NCBI GenBank assembly: GCA_050015495.1 | Contig: JBEKBH010000009.1 | Coordinates: forward strand, 1-64,000 | Direction: 5' to 3' | From: Palsa-1439 sp050015495 | GTDB taxonomy: Bacteria > Verrucomicrobiota > Verrucomicrobiia > Palsa-1439 | Length of the DNA: 64,000 nt | Shown here: one piece after another, positions 8,802 through 18,207 of the stretch | Layout: each line of letters starts with the position of its first letter | Position numbering within the stretch: the first letter of the stretch is position 1 | The notes under the pieces: model-generated | Told to the model about the DNA's origin: nothing | Databases searched by the model: none | The model's input: only the letters and a program-made list of their open reading frames with translations | Position numbers and translations under genes: made by a program

Positions 8802-9536
8802 GAGATAGCCCTATTCCAAAATCGGCGGGCTACCCGATTGCGCGGAATGACCGTGTGCGGCAGAATGCTGCCATCCGGATCGAAGTGTCGAGGAGGTCAT
8901 GGCAAACGAGCGCGACAACATTTTGTCGGCGACGAAGATCGTTCGCGGCAACGGCATTCAACCAGTCTGGCGCGACAGGCATTGCGCCGCGGTTTGTGGG
9001 GTGGGGAGTAGTACCCAATGGGCAGCGCCACGACACCGTGGAGGACGGATGGCGGCAACGCCTCCATCTTTTCGCGCCAGACTGTTCCCTTTTTCTTTCC
9101 GGTGGCGTCGGCAGCAGTCTTCGACCCGCGAGACCATGGCAATGCGTCCCAAACCTGTCCGGGGATCTCACCGCCCGGCTTCTCCACATACACCGTTGCC
9201 TGCGGCTCACAAGGATTACTGGCCGACGCCATCCGCCTCTCTGCATTGACGGAATTCAGAAGACAGAATGCGGAAGGCAGGAGAGCGAACAGATTGAGTT
9301 CTAATGTTCGACCTTTGGGGGCGCTCCGCTCGAATCGGGCGGGAGAAAGGGTCGAGAATGTCGGAGAAGATTTGAGGTAATTGAGGCGCGATTTCTACGA
9401 CTGCTATGTACCACTTGGCAAAACTGGCCGGATCCAATATGAAGGTCCTGGTGTCTGACGTCTCTTGAGGGTAGTCCTCTTCTCGTATTGGATCTGCGTC
9501 TTCGAGGCGAGCGCCGTGACTACAATGCGACGGGAG

Positions 9537-9555
9537 CCCCGATCTCGGATCGGGG
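9537..9555. repeat. Palindrome CCCCGATC...GATCGGGG
   Basis: Two perfect 8-nt arms with a 3-nt loop (TCG) form a strong potential hairpin within the gene-free stretch. No T run follows directly, so a terminator role is unproven. Confidence 0.4.
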
Positions 9556-9606
9556 TAAACCGGGGGTGTCGACCTCGGAGTCAGGGCGGAGCCCCCACCC
9601 CTTTAT

Positions 9607-9622
9607 CCCCTCCGAGGAGGGG
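9607..9622. repeat. Palindrome CCCCTCC..GGAGGGG
   Basis: Perfect 7-nt arms separated by two bases, extended outward by CACCCC and GGTGTG. It resembles the ubiquitous 'cccctc...gagggg' intergenic hairpins; a T-rich tract starts about 15 nt downstream. Confidence 0.35.
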
Positions 9623-9828
9623 TGTGTGGGCGATTGTTTTTTTCAGTTTTTTTTTGACCTGCCAACGGAATTATGTGGACAAGTGGTATACGAATATGTA
9701 TTGTCGTGGCGATTTGGGTTGTTTGACATAAGGGGATGGGAACCGGAAGAGTGAAAAGCGAAGAGGGATCGGGGAAGGGAATACGGCGGATGGCGCGGCG
9801 CGCCGTCCCTACCAGAGAGACCAAGGGT

Positions 9829-9850
9829 CGCAAAAAAGGGTGTTTTTGCG
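9829..9850. repeat. Hairpin CGCAAAAA...TTTTTGCG
   Basis: Perfect 8-nt arms flank a 6-nt loop. A GC-rich palindromic segment (GGCGCGGCGCGCCG) lies about 25 nt to its left. It could act as a bidirectional terminator-like structure upstream of the glycosyltransferase gene. Confidence 0.35.
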
Positions 9851-10084
9851 AAACGAACCCAATGTTTTATTGACAAAAACATATGTCGAGTGAGCTTGTG
9901 GCGCAAGCGGTTAGGGGCTTTTAGGGGTGGATTTTTTGGTTGGGTTCGTTTGGCTTCGTTTACGCCTGTTCGCGTCGCCCTCTGGGTGCTAGATGCCCCT
10001 GTTTGTGCGGGGGAGCGTCACCCCGGCCGCGTCGATTCCCGACCTTGACTCGACCGCCGCAGCCGGGCGAAGGTAGGTCTGGTG

Positions 10085-11353
10085 ATGAATATCGGGTTTG
10101 TGTCAACGCGGTTGGCGGGCACGGATGGCGTGACCCTGGAAACCATCAAATGGGCGCGGATCTGCCGCGACCTGGGTCACAACGTGTTCTTCTGTGCCGG
10201 CCAGCTCGATCCCGAGATTCAACCCGGGACCATCGTGCCCGAAGCGCACTTTACCCATCCCGAGATCGTTGCGCTCCAGCAGAAATGTTTTGGCGCACAT
10301 ACACGCGTGCCGGAGACCACCGATCGACTCCACGACCTGCGCCGACGATTGAAGGCTGGCATCGCCGAGTTCGTGAAGAGGTTCTCGCTGGACATGCTGG
10401 TCCCGCAAAACGCCGTCGCGATCCCGATGAATCTGCCGCTGGGCATGGCGCTCACCGAGTTCATCGCGGAAACCGGGATCCAGGCGATCGCCCATCACCA
10501 TGATTTTTACTGGGAACGGCAGCGGTTCATGATCAACGCCGTGCAGGACATCCTCGACGCGTCGTTTCCGCCGAGCCTGCCGAGCATCCGACACGTGGTC
10601 ATCAGCACGCCGGCCCGGCGCGAGCTGGCCCAGCGCAAAGGCATCGCCGCGTCGCTGATCCCAAACGTGTTCGATTTCGACACGGAACCGCCGGCGGTGG
10701 ACGAATACGCCCGCGACCTGCGTGAGCAGATCGGTCTTTCGCCCGACGACATCCTGATCCTCCAACCCACGCGACTGGTTTCGCGCAAGGGCGTCGAGCA
10801 CGCCATCGAGCTGGTGCGGCGGTTGAAGGAACCGCGGGCCAAACTCGTCGTGTCGCACAGCGCGGGCGACGAAGGACTCGATTATTATCAGTGGTTGCGA
10901 GACCTGGCGCATTCCGAGAGCGTGGATATCCGGTTTGTGGCCAATCGGTTCAGCGAGACGCGCAAGTTCGACGACAAAGGCCAGAAGATTTTCTCGCTCT
11001 GGGACATCTATCCGCATGCCGACCTCATCACCTATCCGAGCGTGTACGAAGGCTTTGGCAACGCCTTCCTTGAGGCGATCTATTTTCGCAAGCCGATCCT
11101 CGTCAACCGCTACTCCGTGTACATGCTCGATATCGAGCCGCTCGGGTTCGAGACGGTCACCATGGACGGATACATTTCCGACGACGTGGTGGAAAAAGTC
11201 CGCCACGTGCTGACCGATCCCGAATTGCGCAAGCACATGGCCGACCGCAATTTCGCCATCGCCAAACAACATTTCTCGCTGGCCGTGCTCCGCCGACACC
11301 TCCACAACCTCATCGAATCCGCCCAACAGACGCCACCGGGAGAGGCTCGGTAG
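10085..11353 (+). CDS. GT4-family glycosyltransferase
   Basis: This 422-residue GT-B glycosyltransferase has an N-terminal acceptor domain starting NIGFVSTRLAGTDGVTLE and a C-terminal GT4 donor domain from about residue 205 (ILQPTRLVSRKGVEHAIELV). The EX7E-type segment VYEGFGNAFLEAIYFRKPILV is near the end. It is predicted to be a cytoplasmic retaining transferase. The ATG at 10085 follows a GTG in the same frame and lies about 8 nt after AAGGTAGG. It converges with another GT4 gene. Its sugar and acceptor cannot be read from sequence; the GH13_18 and GT81-like genes nearby suggest small-glucoside metabolism. Confidence 0.85.
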   Translation: MNIGFVSTRLAGTDGVTLETIKWARICRDLGHNVFFCAGQLDPEIQPGTIVPEAHFTHPEIVALQQKCFGAHTRVPETTDRLHDLRRRLKAGIAEFVKRFSLDMLVPQNAVAIPMNLPLGMALTEFIAETGIQAIAHHHDFYWERQRFMINAVQDILDASFPPSLPSIRHVVISTPARRELAQRKGIAASLIPNVFDFDTEPPAVDEYARDLREQIGLSPDDILILQPTRLVSRKGVEHAIELVRRLKEPRAKLVVSHSAGDEGLDYYQWLRDLAHSESVDIRFVANRFSETRKFDDKGQKIFSLWDIYPHADLITYPSVYEGFGNAFLEAIYFRKPILVNRYSVYMLDIEPLGFETVTMDGYISDDVVEKVRHVLTDPELRKHMADRNFAIAKQHFSLAVLRRHLHNLIESAQQTPPGEAR

Positions 11354-11402
11354 CCGGCTCTTCTTCATGAACTCCGCGTCTTTGTAGTGAACGCGGTGCG
11401 AT

Positions 11403-12572
11403 TTATCGGCGAACAGAAGCCAGTAGTTTCCGATATCGGCGGGCATAGGCGCGGAGGGAATACTTCTTCAGCACAACCTGCCGATTATGCTCGATGAGTT
11501 TGCGCGGGGGGCGGGCGAGAAGTGCTTCAACGCGGCGCGCCGCCTTATCGTCCAACTCGCTGTAGAAATGGCCCAGCTTCATTCCCGCCGCGACGAAATC
11601 CTGCGTGACCTCGGGAATGTCGCGGCCAATCACCGTCTTGCCGCACAACCAGCCTTCAATAAACGTGTACCCGAACCCCTCCACTTTCGACGTCGTCAGA
11701 ATTGCATGCGCCAAATGAAAAAGAGGCAATGGATTGTCTAGTTCGGCTCCGAAGCCGATTACCACCGGCAACCGCTCCTGGCGAATCCGTTTCTTCAGCC
11801 GCTCGCCATACGCGCGGTCGGTGGCGGAGGACGCATCCAGCGAGATGACCAGTTGATATTTGCGGAGGCGTTTGACCAGTTCGACCGCTTCTTCGTTGTT
11901 CTTGCGAACCATGACCTTCATGGGCGAGAGGAGAACTTTCTTGCGCGGGTCGAAGGGGAAACGATGGGCGCGAGCGAATGCCGCGAGCTTCTTCTTCACC
12001 TCCTGCAACTCGGCGCGCGGCGGCGGGGGCCGGGTGAAGAACTCGTCATCCACCGGGTTGGGGAGGACGTGAATCTTCCGTGCTGGAACGCCAGGGGCAG
12101 CGAGTTTTGCGGCGTCGTGCGTGGTCAACGTCGCCCACACCACGTTTGGCGCGTCGTAATAACACATCCCACGCCAGAACTCGTCGTCGAATTTGCCGGT
12201 GCAGTGACGGAGTGCGCGCAACTGCGCGGGCCGGTTGTCCTCGGGGAAATCGTGGACCTGATTGATGATTTTGATCCGGCTCCGACGTACCAGCAGCCTA
12301 ACCGCGTATGTCAGGCGCGGGTGTTTGCCGAGTCCGATGTTGTGCGTATGCAAGACGTCCACGCCGCGCAACCGCTGGTGAAGCTGATTGGCCAGCAGGT
12401 TCGCCCCGGCGAGAAATTCGGCCTGACTCCGCGCAGGGCGTTCGTCGTAGCCGAAATCCGCCAGCACGGTTACGTCGAACTGGCCCGCCAGCGCGCGTTG
12501 CGCGTTGCGGATGACGGTCGTGACACCGCCCGGCCGCAGGTGATAATGCAGCATTGCAAGTCTCAACGCCAT
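11403..12572 (-). CDS. GT4-family glycosyltransferase
   Basis: This 389-residue GT-B transferase starts RLAMLHYHLRPGGVTTVIRNA, a typical N-terminal glycine-rich loop, and carries a donor domain with LLSPMKVMVRKNNEEAVELV and the EX7E-like segment KVEGFGYTFIEGWLCGKTVIG. It is convergent with the GT4 gene at 10085, with about 50 nt between the stops. The two differ substantially in sequence, so they are not a recent duplication. Substrate unknown. Confidence 0.82.
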   Translation of the reverse strand: MALRLAMLHYHLRPGGVTTVIRNAQRALAGQFDVTVLADFGYDERPARSQAEFLAGANLLANQLHQRLRGVDVLHTHNIGLGKHPRLTYAVRLLVRRSRIKIINQVHDFPEDNRPAQLRALRHCTGKFDDEFWRGMCYYDAPNVVWATLTTHDAAKLAAPGVPARKIHVLPNPVDDEFFTRPPPPRAELQEVKKKLAAFARAHRFPFDPRKKVLLSPMKVMVRKNNEEAVELVKRLRKYQLVISLDASSATDRAYGERLKKRIRQERLPVVIGFGAELDNPLPLFHLAHAILTTSKVEGFGYTFIEGWLCGKTVIGRDIPEVTQDFVAAGMKLGHFYSELDDKAARRVEALLARPPRKLIEHNRQVVLKKYSLRAYARRYRKLLASVRR

Positions 12573-13075
12573 CCTGACCCGCCCCCTCTCTCCCAGCCAA
12601 AGAGTGTGTTAGTCCGTGGCTGTTGTTAATGGTGCACCAGGGTTCTGGTTTTGTCCATCCCCGACGGAGGGAGGGCGAAGCCCGACCGCAGACCGCAACA
12701 ACAATCCAAGCCGCGTTCACGACTCGGTGAACCATCTCCGGGTGCGCTCTTTCTCTTGCCAACCTGCTCGGAGGCGACCGCGGGGAACCTCCGGGCATTG
12801 GCTGCCGTCGCCCCGCGCACGTCTTGGGCGGCGCGGCAGGTGCCTGATGCGGGTGGGGGCGGGCGTCTGATGCCTTGAGTCACCACCGTTGTTTCAACCT
12901 GCTGCCTACCGCAGCATGGCTCACCACGCTCGTCGGTGTCGAGTTCGGCGGGACGAAGTTGCAAGTCGGAGCCATGCTGGCTCGCGGAACGCCACTTTTG
13001 GGCTTGCATTTCGCGCCGTTTTCGAATCTAATCCCCCACAATCGCGGGTCGTGGAACGTCAAACGGTGACAGGCA
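12573..13075. other. Intergenic region with a REP-like element
   Basis: This 503-nt spacer lies between divergent genes. No ORF has coding character. It contains a copy of a dispersed repeat, listed separately, and GC-rich sequence on either side. Confidence 0.4.
12713..12731. repeat. REP-like element, copy 1
   Basis: The 19-mer GCGTTCACGACTCGGTGAA occurs here and again at 39138-39156. TTCAC and GTGAA form a short stem around GACTCG. Similarity continues on both sides (CCAAG before, CGG and GCGCTCT after), so the repeated unit is about 50-60 nt. Confidence 0.55.
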
Positions 13076-15070
13076 ATGAAGCGACGTGTGTGTATTGGGG
13101 CGAGGGTTCCGTTTTTTCTTGCGGTGATTTTCTTCAGCGCTCCGCTGGCGCGCGCCCAATTTACCGCCAGCATCAAGACCAATACTGTCAATGGCGTGCA
13201 TAGCAACTGGGTGGGCAACGGTTCTTACATCGTCGGCAGCAATACGTTCCAGGATGTGTTGCAGATCATCAACGGCGGCGTGCTTTCCAACGGTACTGGT
13301 TACATCGGTTACGAGGTCAGCGGCAGCAATAATCTGGCCGTCGTCACCGGCCCCGGCTCGGTCTGGAGCAACCGCTTCAACCTCTACGTCGGCTACAACG
13401 GCGCTGGCAACAGTTTGCTGATCAGCAACGGGGGCGCGGTGCTTGCCAGCAACACGTTCATCAGTAACGCGGGGTCGCTGACCGGCTGCGGTACGATCAG
13501 CGGCACGGTCGTCGTGGGCACGAACTCCACGGTGCTGGCCAATTGTGGCGGGACACTGACGTTCACGGGGAGTGTCACCAACAACGGCACGATGCAGGCC
13601 ATCAACGGCACAACGCTCGAAGCCTACGGCACCGTCGTCAACAACGGCACGATCGACTTCTACCGTGGCGCGACGAACTTCCACGGAGCCTTCATCAACA
13701 ACGGCACGGTCGTGGCGGCTGTCACCATTGGCAACGGTCCGACTTCGCCGGATGGCAGCTATCGGAATGCGGACGACATCGCCCAAACTCTGAGTTTCAC
13801 CAATGTTGGCATCACGTCAACCAATGGCGGCACGTACAGCATAAACATTGGCGACAATATCAACCTTGCCAACAGTCTCGAGTTGGGCCCGGCTTACTTC
13901 GACCTCTTGCTCACGGCCCGCACGATCAACCTCACGAATAACATTCTGTTCGGATCCGGGGCTCTCATTCTGGATGCCCAGACGGTCAATCTGAACGCGA
14001 CGGTGACGACGACAAACGGCGCCCTTCTCAGCGCACCGTACGGCATCTTCGGCACGGCCACGCAAGTCAACGTGCTGAGCGACACCGACAGCCTCCAGCA
14101 GGCCATCGATCTTGCATCACCCACGAATCTCGTCACCATCCAGGTGTCTCCGGGCCAATATCCCGGCGACCTCACGATCAGCAACACGCAGGTGACGCTC
14201 GTCAGCACCAACGGCGAGACGGTGATTACCGCCAGCAACCTGATCATCGGCGTGGATTCCTTCGTCGCCACCAACCGCCTCACGATTGATGGCGGCAGTC
14301 TCTATGTCACCAACGCGCTGGCCACCGGGGCGTTGGACGTGCGGAACGGGACGCTGACGTTCCGCGGCGTCATGGCGACCGTGGACAATCTGCTGCTGAC
14401 CAACGGCACGCTCGGCACGATGATTTTCAGCAATGGGACGCTCCAGGTCGGGAGCACCGCGGTGACAAACGGCCAGCAATTCGTCGTCGGCGACGGCGCG
14501 GACTCCGCCACCTACCATCTGCTCGGCGGGGTGCATTCGTTCAACAATGGCCTGCGCATCCGCAATAACGCCACGCTCTCGGGCTGTGGGTCGATTAGCG
14601 GCGTGGTCCTCGTTGACGCTGGCGGATCGGTGGTTGCTGATTGCGGCGGCACGCTCACGTTCAACGGCAGTGTGACCAACAACGGCATCATGCACGCCGA
14701 GAACGGGAGCATTCTCGAATCCTACGGCCCGGTCGTCAACAACGGGATTATCGACATCATGGACGGCTCGACCAACTTCCATTCCACGGTTGTCGATCAC
14801 GGCACGATCGTGGAAGCCTCCTACTTCCAGGTGGTCAGCCTCGCGCAGCAAAGCAACGACATGAACATCGTGTGGACCACCGTGGGCGGGCGCAGCAACG
14901 TCGTCCAATTTTCCACGGGCGACGCCAGCGGCAACTACTCAAACAACTTCACCGACCTCAGCACGGCCGTCGCCATTCCCGGCACCACCCTCGGCACGAC
15001 CAACTTCCTCGACGTTGGCGGTGCCACCAACACACCGTCGCGCTACTATCGGGTGCGGCTGGTGCCTTGA
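13076..15070 (+). CDS. Secreted beta-helix-like repeat protein with YYRVR C-terminal tail
   Basis: This 664-residue protein has a Sec signal peptide (about residues 1-27, ending LARAQ). The body is an autotransporter-associated-type repeat protein rich in Asn, Gly, Thr and Ser with recurring units such as NGGVLSNGTGYIG and SVTNNGTMQAINGTTLEAYG. Two long stretches (about residues 125-215 and 490-585) are internally homologous, both containing SGCGSISG-like and CGGTLTFNGSVTNNG-like segments. It ends DVGGATNTPSRYYRVRLVP, a tail shared with the protein at 37898. It is probably cell-surface or extracellular. Function unknown; an adhesin or structural role is plausible. Confidence 0.75.
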   Translation: MKRRVCIGARVPFFLAVIFFSAPLARAQFTASIKTNTVNGVHSNWVGNGSYIVGSNTFQDVLQIINGGVLSNGTGYIGYEVSGSNNLAVVTGPGSVWSNRFNLYVGYNGAGNSLLISNGGAVLASNTFISNAGSLTGCGTISGTVVVGTNSTVLANCGGTLTFTGSVTNNGTMQAINGTTLEAYGTVVNNGTIDFYRGATNFHGAFINNGTVVAAVTIGNGPTSPDGSYRNADDIAQTLSFTNVGITSTNGGTYSINIGDNINLANSLELGPAYFDLLLTARTINLTNNILFGSGALILDAQTVNLNATVTTTNGALLSAPYGIFGTATQVNVLSDTDSLQQAIDLASPTNLVTIQVSPGQYPGDLTISNTQVTLVSTNGETVITASNLIIGVDSFVATNRLTIDGGSLYVTNALATGALDVRNGTLTFRGVMATVDNLLLTNGTLGTMIFSNGTLQVGSTAVTNGQQFVVGDGADSATYHLLGGVHSFNNGLRIRNNATLSGCGSISGVVLVDAGGSVVADCGGTLTFNGSVTNNGIMHAENGSILESYGPVVNNGIIDIMDGSTNFHSTVVDHGTIVEASYFQVVSLAQQSNDMNIVWTTVGGRSNVVQFSTGDASGNYSNNFTDLSTAVAIPGTTLGTTNFLDVGGATNTPSRYYRVRLVP

Positions 15071-15624
15071 GCCACTGGACGCGACCCTGCTGTCGCAAGC
15101 AGAAAACGCCGTGCGGTTCACTGCGAACGCCTAGATTCACCTCTCTCCATCACTTTGGGTGCTGAACGTTCAGCGGTGCGAGCGCTTGTTTCCACCCGGA
15201 GGGTACCTGACCTATACGTTTTACAAGTCACCACATTTTCAGGTCGCGAACGGGGGGAAGCGTCCATTCCTGACATCAAAGGGCAGGGAACCGACTTGGT
15301 GAGAATCACAACAAATTCAGGCGAAAGAAGAGACTTATCGCGGAATGACGCCAAAACTCAAAATGTTGAGTTGGCGGGAGTGACGGGGCAAATGACCTGA
15401 CCCGTACCACAGAATTTCAACGCGAACACGCGCGCTGCCTGTGCATCAACAATCTGCTGGAGCGAGATCGGCCGTTGTATCAGCCCGCCAGCGATCATCC
15501 GGTTGGGCCGATTGCTGAACAGCATTGGCAATCATCAAATGGTTTGGCAATGCCGGTAAAGTCAAATAAGTCGGACCATACCATTTCTGACGACGCATGA
15601 AGTTCTTGCCCAGCGGCGAGACAA
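15071..15624. other. Intergenic region holding a tRNA-Asp 3'-end fragment
   Basis: This 554-nt gene-free stretch contains no convincing ORF. It contains a 21-nt match to tRNA-Asp (15369-15389), followed directly by AATGACCTGACCC, which resembles the ends of IS200/RAYT-associated repeats. Genes converge here, so no promoter is needed for neighbours. Confidence 0.45.
15369..15389. other. Putative attachment site, left copy (att)
   Basis: Twenty-one consecutive bases are identical to 46448-46468, covering the CCA end, acceptor 3' strand and part of the T stem of tRNA-Asp plus three flanking bases. The key piece is TTGGCGGGAGTGACGGGG. The copy is in direct orientation relative to the intact tRNA gene, as expected for integration into a tRNA 3' end. 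Confidence 0.5.
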
Positions 15625-16452
15625 TCAACCGATGAAGTTGACGGCCCGACGGCGCCGTTTCCGCCAGGCCGAAGGCGTCAGACCGAAGTGTTTCTTGAAC
15701 ATCGCGGTGAACAATCCCGGATGTTGGAACCCGCAGTCCATACTGATGTTGACAATCTTGGCGTCCGTCTCCAGCAAAAGCAGCCGGGCCCGGTCGAGGC
15801 GAAGGTCGATTTGTTTGGGGAGGAGCGTGACGCCGAACTGAGCTTTGAATAGCCGGCTGAAATGACGCACGCTGCAGCCGCATTCCCGCGCCAGTTTGCT
15901 GGCGGAAACACTTTGGAACTCGGCGGCCGGAATCCGCCGCACGAGCGCCTCAATCCGGTCCGCCGCGCTCGGCGCCGGGTGAGCCGGTGCCGGTGATGCG
16001 GCCGTCGCGCCCCGTAGATGACTGACCGAGAGATAAACCATGGCGCAACGGGCCGCCAGGTAATCGTCCGCGCGGGCCTGCCGGGTCAACGTGGTGAATT
16101 GTTCGGCCAGCGGGTGGCGGTCGGGAAACACATCCACCCGGCTGGTCTGGGACATCTGTTGCAGTTGATGACTCTCCAGCAAGCTGACAATGCCGGTCAG
16201 CAACTCCGGCACGACGTAGAAGTAATCGAGTTGAAGGTCGCCAAGCACGCTGGCCCGAATCACACACCGGCAACTGTGACCGGCGCAGATTACCTCCGCT
16301 TCGGCCAGCAAGCGGGACGACTCCGGCAGGAGGAGCGACCCGCTCCCGTGGTTGACGCGGACAAATACCCAGCCGGGCAATTGGACATTCCACTCCACGC
16401 CCGGTTTGAGCCGTCGTTCGTAGAGGGTCAAATGGCCGACATACTTGTCCAC
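15625..16452 (-). CDS. AraC-family transcriptional regulator
   Basis: This 275-residue protein has an N-terminal sensor region of about 165 residues with no recognised fold and a C-terminal AraC-type double HTH (about 180-265) with SASKLARECGCSVRHFSRLFKAQFG and ISMDCGFQHPGLFTAMFKKHFGLTPSAWRK. The start is a GTG at 16452; no strong ribosome site is visible. It points away from the secreted-protein genes and shares a 490-nt divergent region with them, so it may control them. Ligand unknown. Confidence 0.88.
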   Translation of the reverse strand: MDKYVGHLTLYERRLKPGVEWNVQLPGWVFVRVNHGSGSLLLPESSRLLAEAEVICAGHSCRCVIRASVLGDLQLDYFYVVPELLTGIVSLLESHQLQQMSQTSRVDVFPDRHPLAEQFTTLTRQARADDYLAARCAMVYLSVSHLRGATAASPAPAHPAPSAADRIEALVRRIPAAEFQSVSASKLARECGCSVRHFSRLFKAQFGVTLLPKQIDLRLDRARLLLLETDAKIVNISMDCGFQHPGLFTAMFKKHFGLTPSAWRKRRRRAVNFIG

Positions 16453-16944
16453 ACAGAGGCTATCTGCCAGACGTTTGCGGCAAAGCTGTGACGCTTGTGT
16501 GAATGTGCCGTGAAATAAGTCGCATCACGAAAACAGTAAGGACTCCACGTGGATTTGATGTGGCGGCAGTAGGTTTGGTCCGACTACCCGAACGTCGCCG
16601 GCACACCCCCCGAACCGTGATGAAGAGGCACCGGAAGGGCGCACGTTACTGTTTGGTGACAGCGGGACACAACTGAGTGACAGCGAGCTCACGTTTTCAC
16701 GAACGCACTCGGTGGCAATGGATTGCGCGAGGCCGGTGCATGGCAGAAACCTGATGCAAGATGTCCGTAAAGTGTGCGCGACATTTTGAGCGTTTCATTA
16801 CTATGTGCCCCGCGAACAGCAGTGGGAGTGGCGATGCGGTCGGAACGGAGCACGGTGGCGAGAAGCGCGGGCTCTGTTGACGGAAAAACAACAACACAGC
16901 TCTGACAGAAACACAACAACAACACAACTCATAGGGGGAAGTAC
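16453..16944. other. Divergent intergenic region with CA-rich leader
   Basis: This 492-nt region separates the AraC gene from the secreted PBP-like gene. No ORF is convincing. The last 70 nt are strongly A/C-rich (ACAACAACAC-like runs at about 16893-16930), ending in the ribosome site AGGGGGAAG, which suggests an unstructured 5' leader. AraC operators, if any, should lie here. Confidence 0.45.
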
Positions 16945-18144
16945 ATGCAAAAGTATGGATTAACAGTAATGGCGGGAGTGGCGGCACTGGCAATTGCCAG
17001 CACGGCTTCTGCTCAAACAAACGTAATCTTACGCATCACCGGTTCCACAGCGTACCGGAGCGTCATTCATCAAACGATTCTGGCCATGATCACGCCCGGC
17101 AGCCTGAAGTATGGCTATGGCGGGACAAGCTTGAATAGCGCGAGCTACGCCGAATTCGTCGGAGCGCTGGTTGGCAATACCAGTGTCACCTGTGACGTCA
17201 AAACCGTATGGAGCGGATCTGTTGACGGTATCCAACGTCTGACCAATCAGGGCAATCCCGCGTTCGAAAACACGACCTGGCTGGCCAGTGGCAGTTTGTC
17301 TTCGACGGGTACGCCGAATCTGGCTGCCGGCACTGAGATGGCATATGCTGACGCTGCGATGAGCGACGTCTTCCAAGACTCGACCATATTCCAAACGCCG
17401 GCAATCGACAACAGTGAGGTTATTGGCGTGATCCCGTTCGAGTGGTGTCGGAACGCCGGATCGCCCGCCAGCCTGAGCAACATGACGAGCATGTTGGCAC
17501 AGGAGCTACTCTCCGTGGGATCCGTGCCGTTGCAGCTCTGGTCCGGCAATGCCAATGATGCGGGCACGCTTGTCTACGTTACGGGCCGCAACTTTGATTC
17601 CGGCACACGTGTTACTGGATTTGCCGAAAGCGGCTTTGGCGCAGGTTCGCCTCCAAACCAGGTTCAGGTCCTCGCCAATGCCGCGAATATCGCCACGAAT
17701 GTATCGGCTTACCCGGCGCAAACCGTACTTGGCGTATACTTCCCCCTTGGCGAGTCTGGCTATAGCAGCGGCGGACTTGTTTCGGGAGCGTTGAATGTCT
17801 ACGGCACCGATTCATCCACCAATACTGGTGACATAGGATGGATCGTCGGGTATCTGGGGGTAACCGACGCCAACAACGTAACCAACGGCGCGCCCATGAC
17901 CTGGAACGGGGTTGCCTACAGTCCCACAGCCGTGGAAAACGGCCAATACACCTACTGGGGTTACGAGCACTTCAACTACAACAACAACGTGAGCGGCAAC
18001 TCTCTGACCGTCTTGACCACGCTTGAAAACGACCTTTACAACGCGGTGGTCGATCCAACACCGTACGGCGGTCTACCGCTTGCCAAGATGACGGTCGGTC
18101 GGTCGGTAGAAGGCTCCCCGGTCGGCTACGGAAGGGCGTTCTAA
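16945..18144 (+). CDS. Secreted PstS/PBP-fold-like protein
   Basis: This 399-residue protein has a Sec signal peptide (about 1-24, ending ASTASAQ) and then VILRITGSTAYRSVIHQTI, resembling the first strand and ligand loop of PstS-type phosphate-binding proteins (GSTA before a helix). The rest (AMSDVFQ, VIGVIPFEW, LVYVTGRNFDSGTRV) also fits that fold loosely. No lipobox and no ABC transporter genes are adjacent, so it may have another extracytoplasmic role. A PEP-CTERM gene follows after 63 nt on the same strand, probably in one transcript. AGGGGG precedes the ATG. Confidence 0.55.
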   Translation: MQKYGLTVMAGVAALAIASTASAQTNVILRITGSTAYRSVIHQTILAMITPGSLKYGYGGTSLNSASYAEFVGALVGNTSVTCDVKTVWSGSVDGIQRLTNQGNPAFENTTWLASGSLSSTGTPNLAAGTEMAYADAAMSDVFQDSTIFQTPAIDNSEVIGVIPFEWCRNAGSPASLSNMTSMLAQELLSVGSVPLQLWSGNANDAGTLVYVTGRNFDSGTRVTGFAESGFGAGSPPNQVQVLANAANIATNVSAYPAQTVLGVYFPLGESGYSSGGLVSGALNVYGTDSSTNTGDIGWIVGYLGVTDANNVTNGAPMTWNGVAYSPTAVENGQYTYWGYEHFNYNNNVSGNSLTVLTTLENDLYNAVVDPTPYGGLPLAKMTVGRSVEGSPVGYGRAF

Positions 18145-18207
18145 TCCGAGACGAAACAATGACAATCGGGACAAACAGAACTGGAAACCAGATTCTGGAA
18201 GGATCAT

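Larger units (their letters stand above)
8802..10084. other. 1.3-kb region without recognisable genes
   Basis: Several open frames of 60-210 codons exist on both strands, but none has a recognisable domain, a convincing start or sensible composition. The stretch instead holds several perfect GC-rich palindromes (listed separately) and two runs of T at about 9637-9655. It looks like repeat-rich spacer or the remains of a decayed element. Confidence 0.5.

Noticed and set aside
8666..9304. 212-codon plus-strand ORF after the second response regulator
   Set aside because: It starts inside the regulator gene in another frame, has no domain, and competes with several equally poor frames.
10103..11446. 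447-codon minus-strand ORF
   Set aside because: It is antisense to the GT4 gene at 10085, whose family motifs are clear.
12626..13009. 127-codon minus-strand ORF
   Set aside because: It spans the REP-like element and has no ribosome site or family; likely non-coding.
14117..14908. 263-codon minus-strand ORF
   Set aside because: Antisense to the 664-residue secreted repeat protein; composition reflects the repeat frame.
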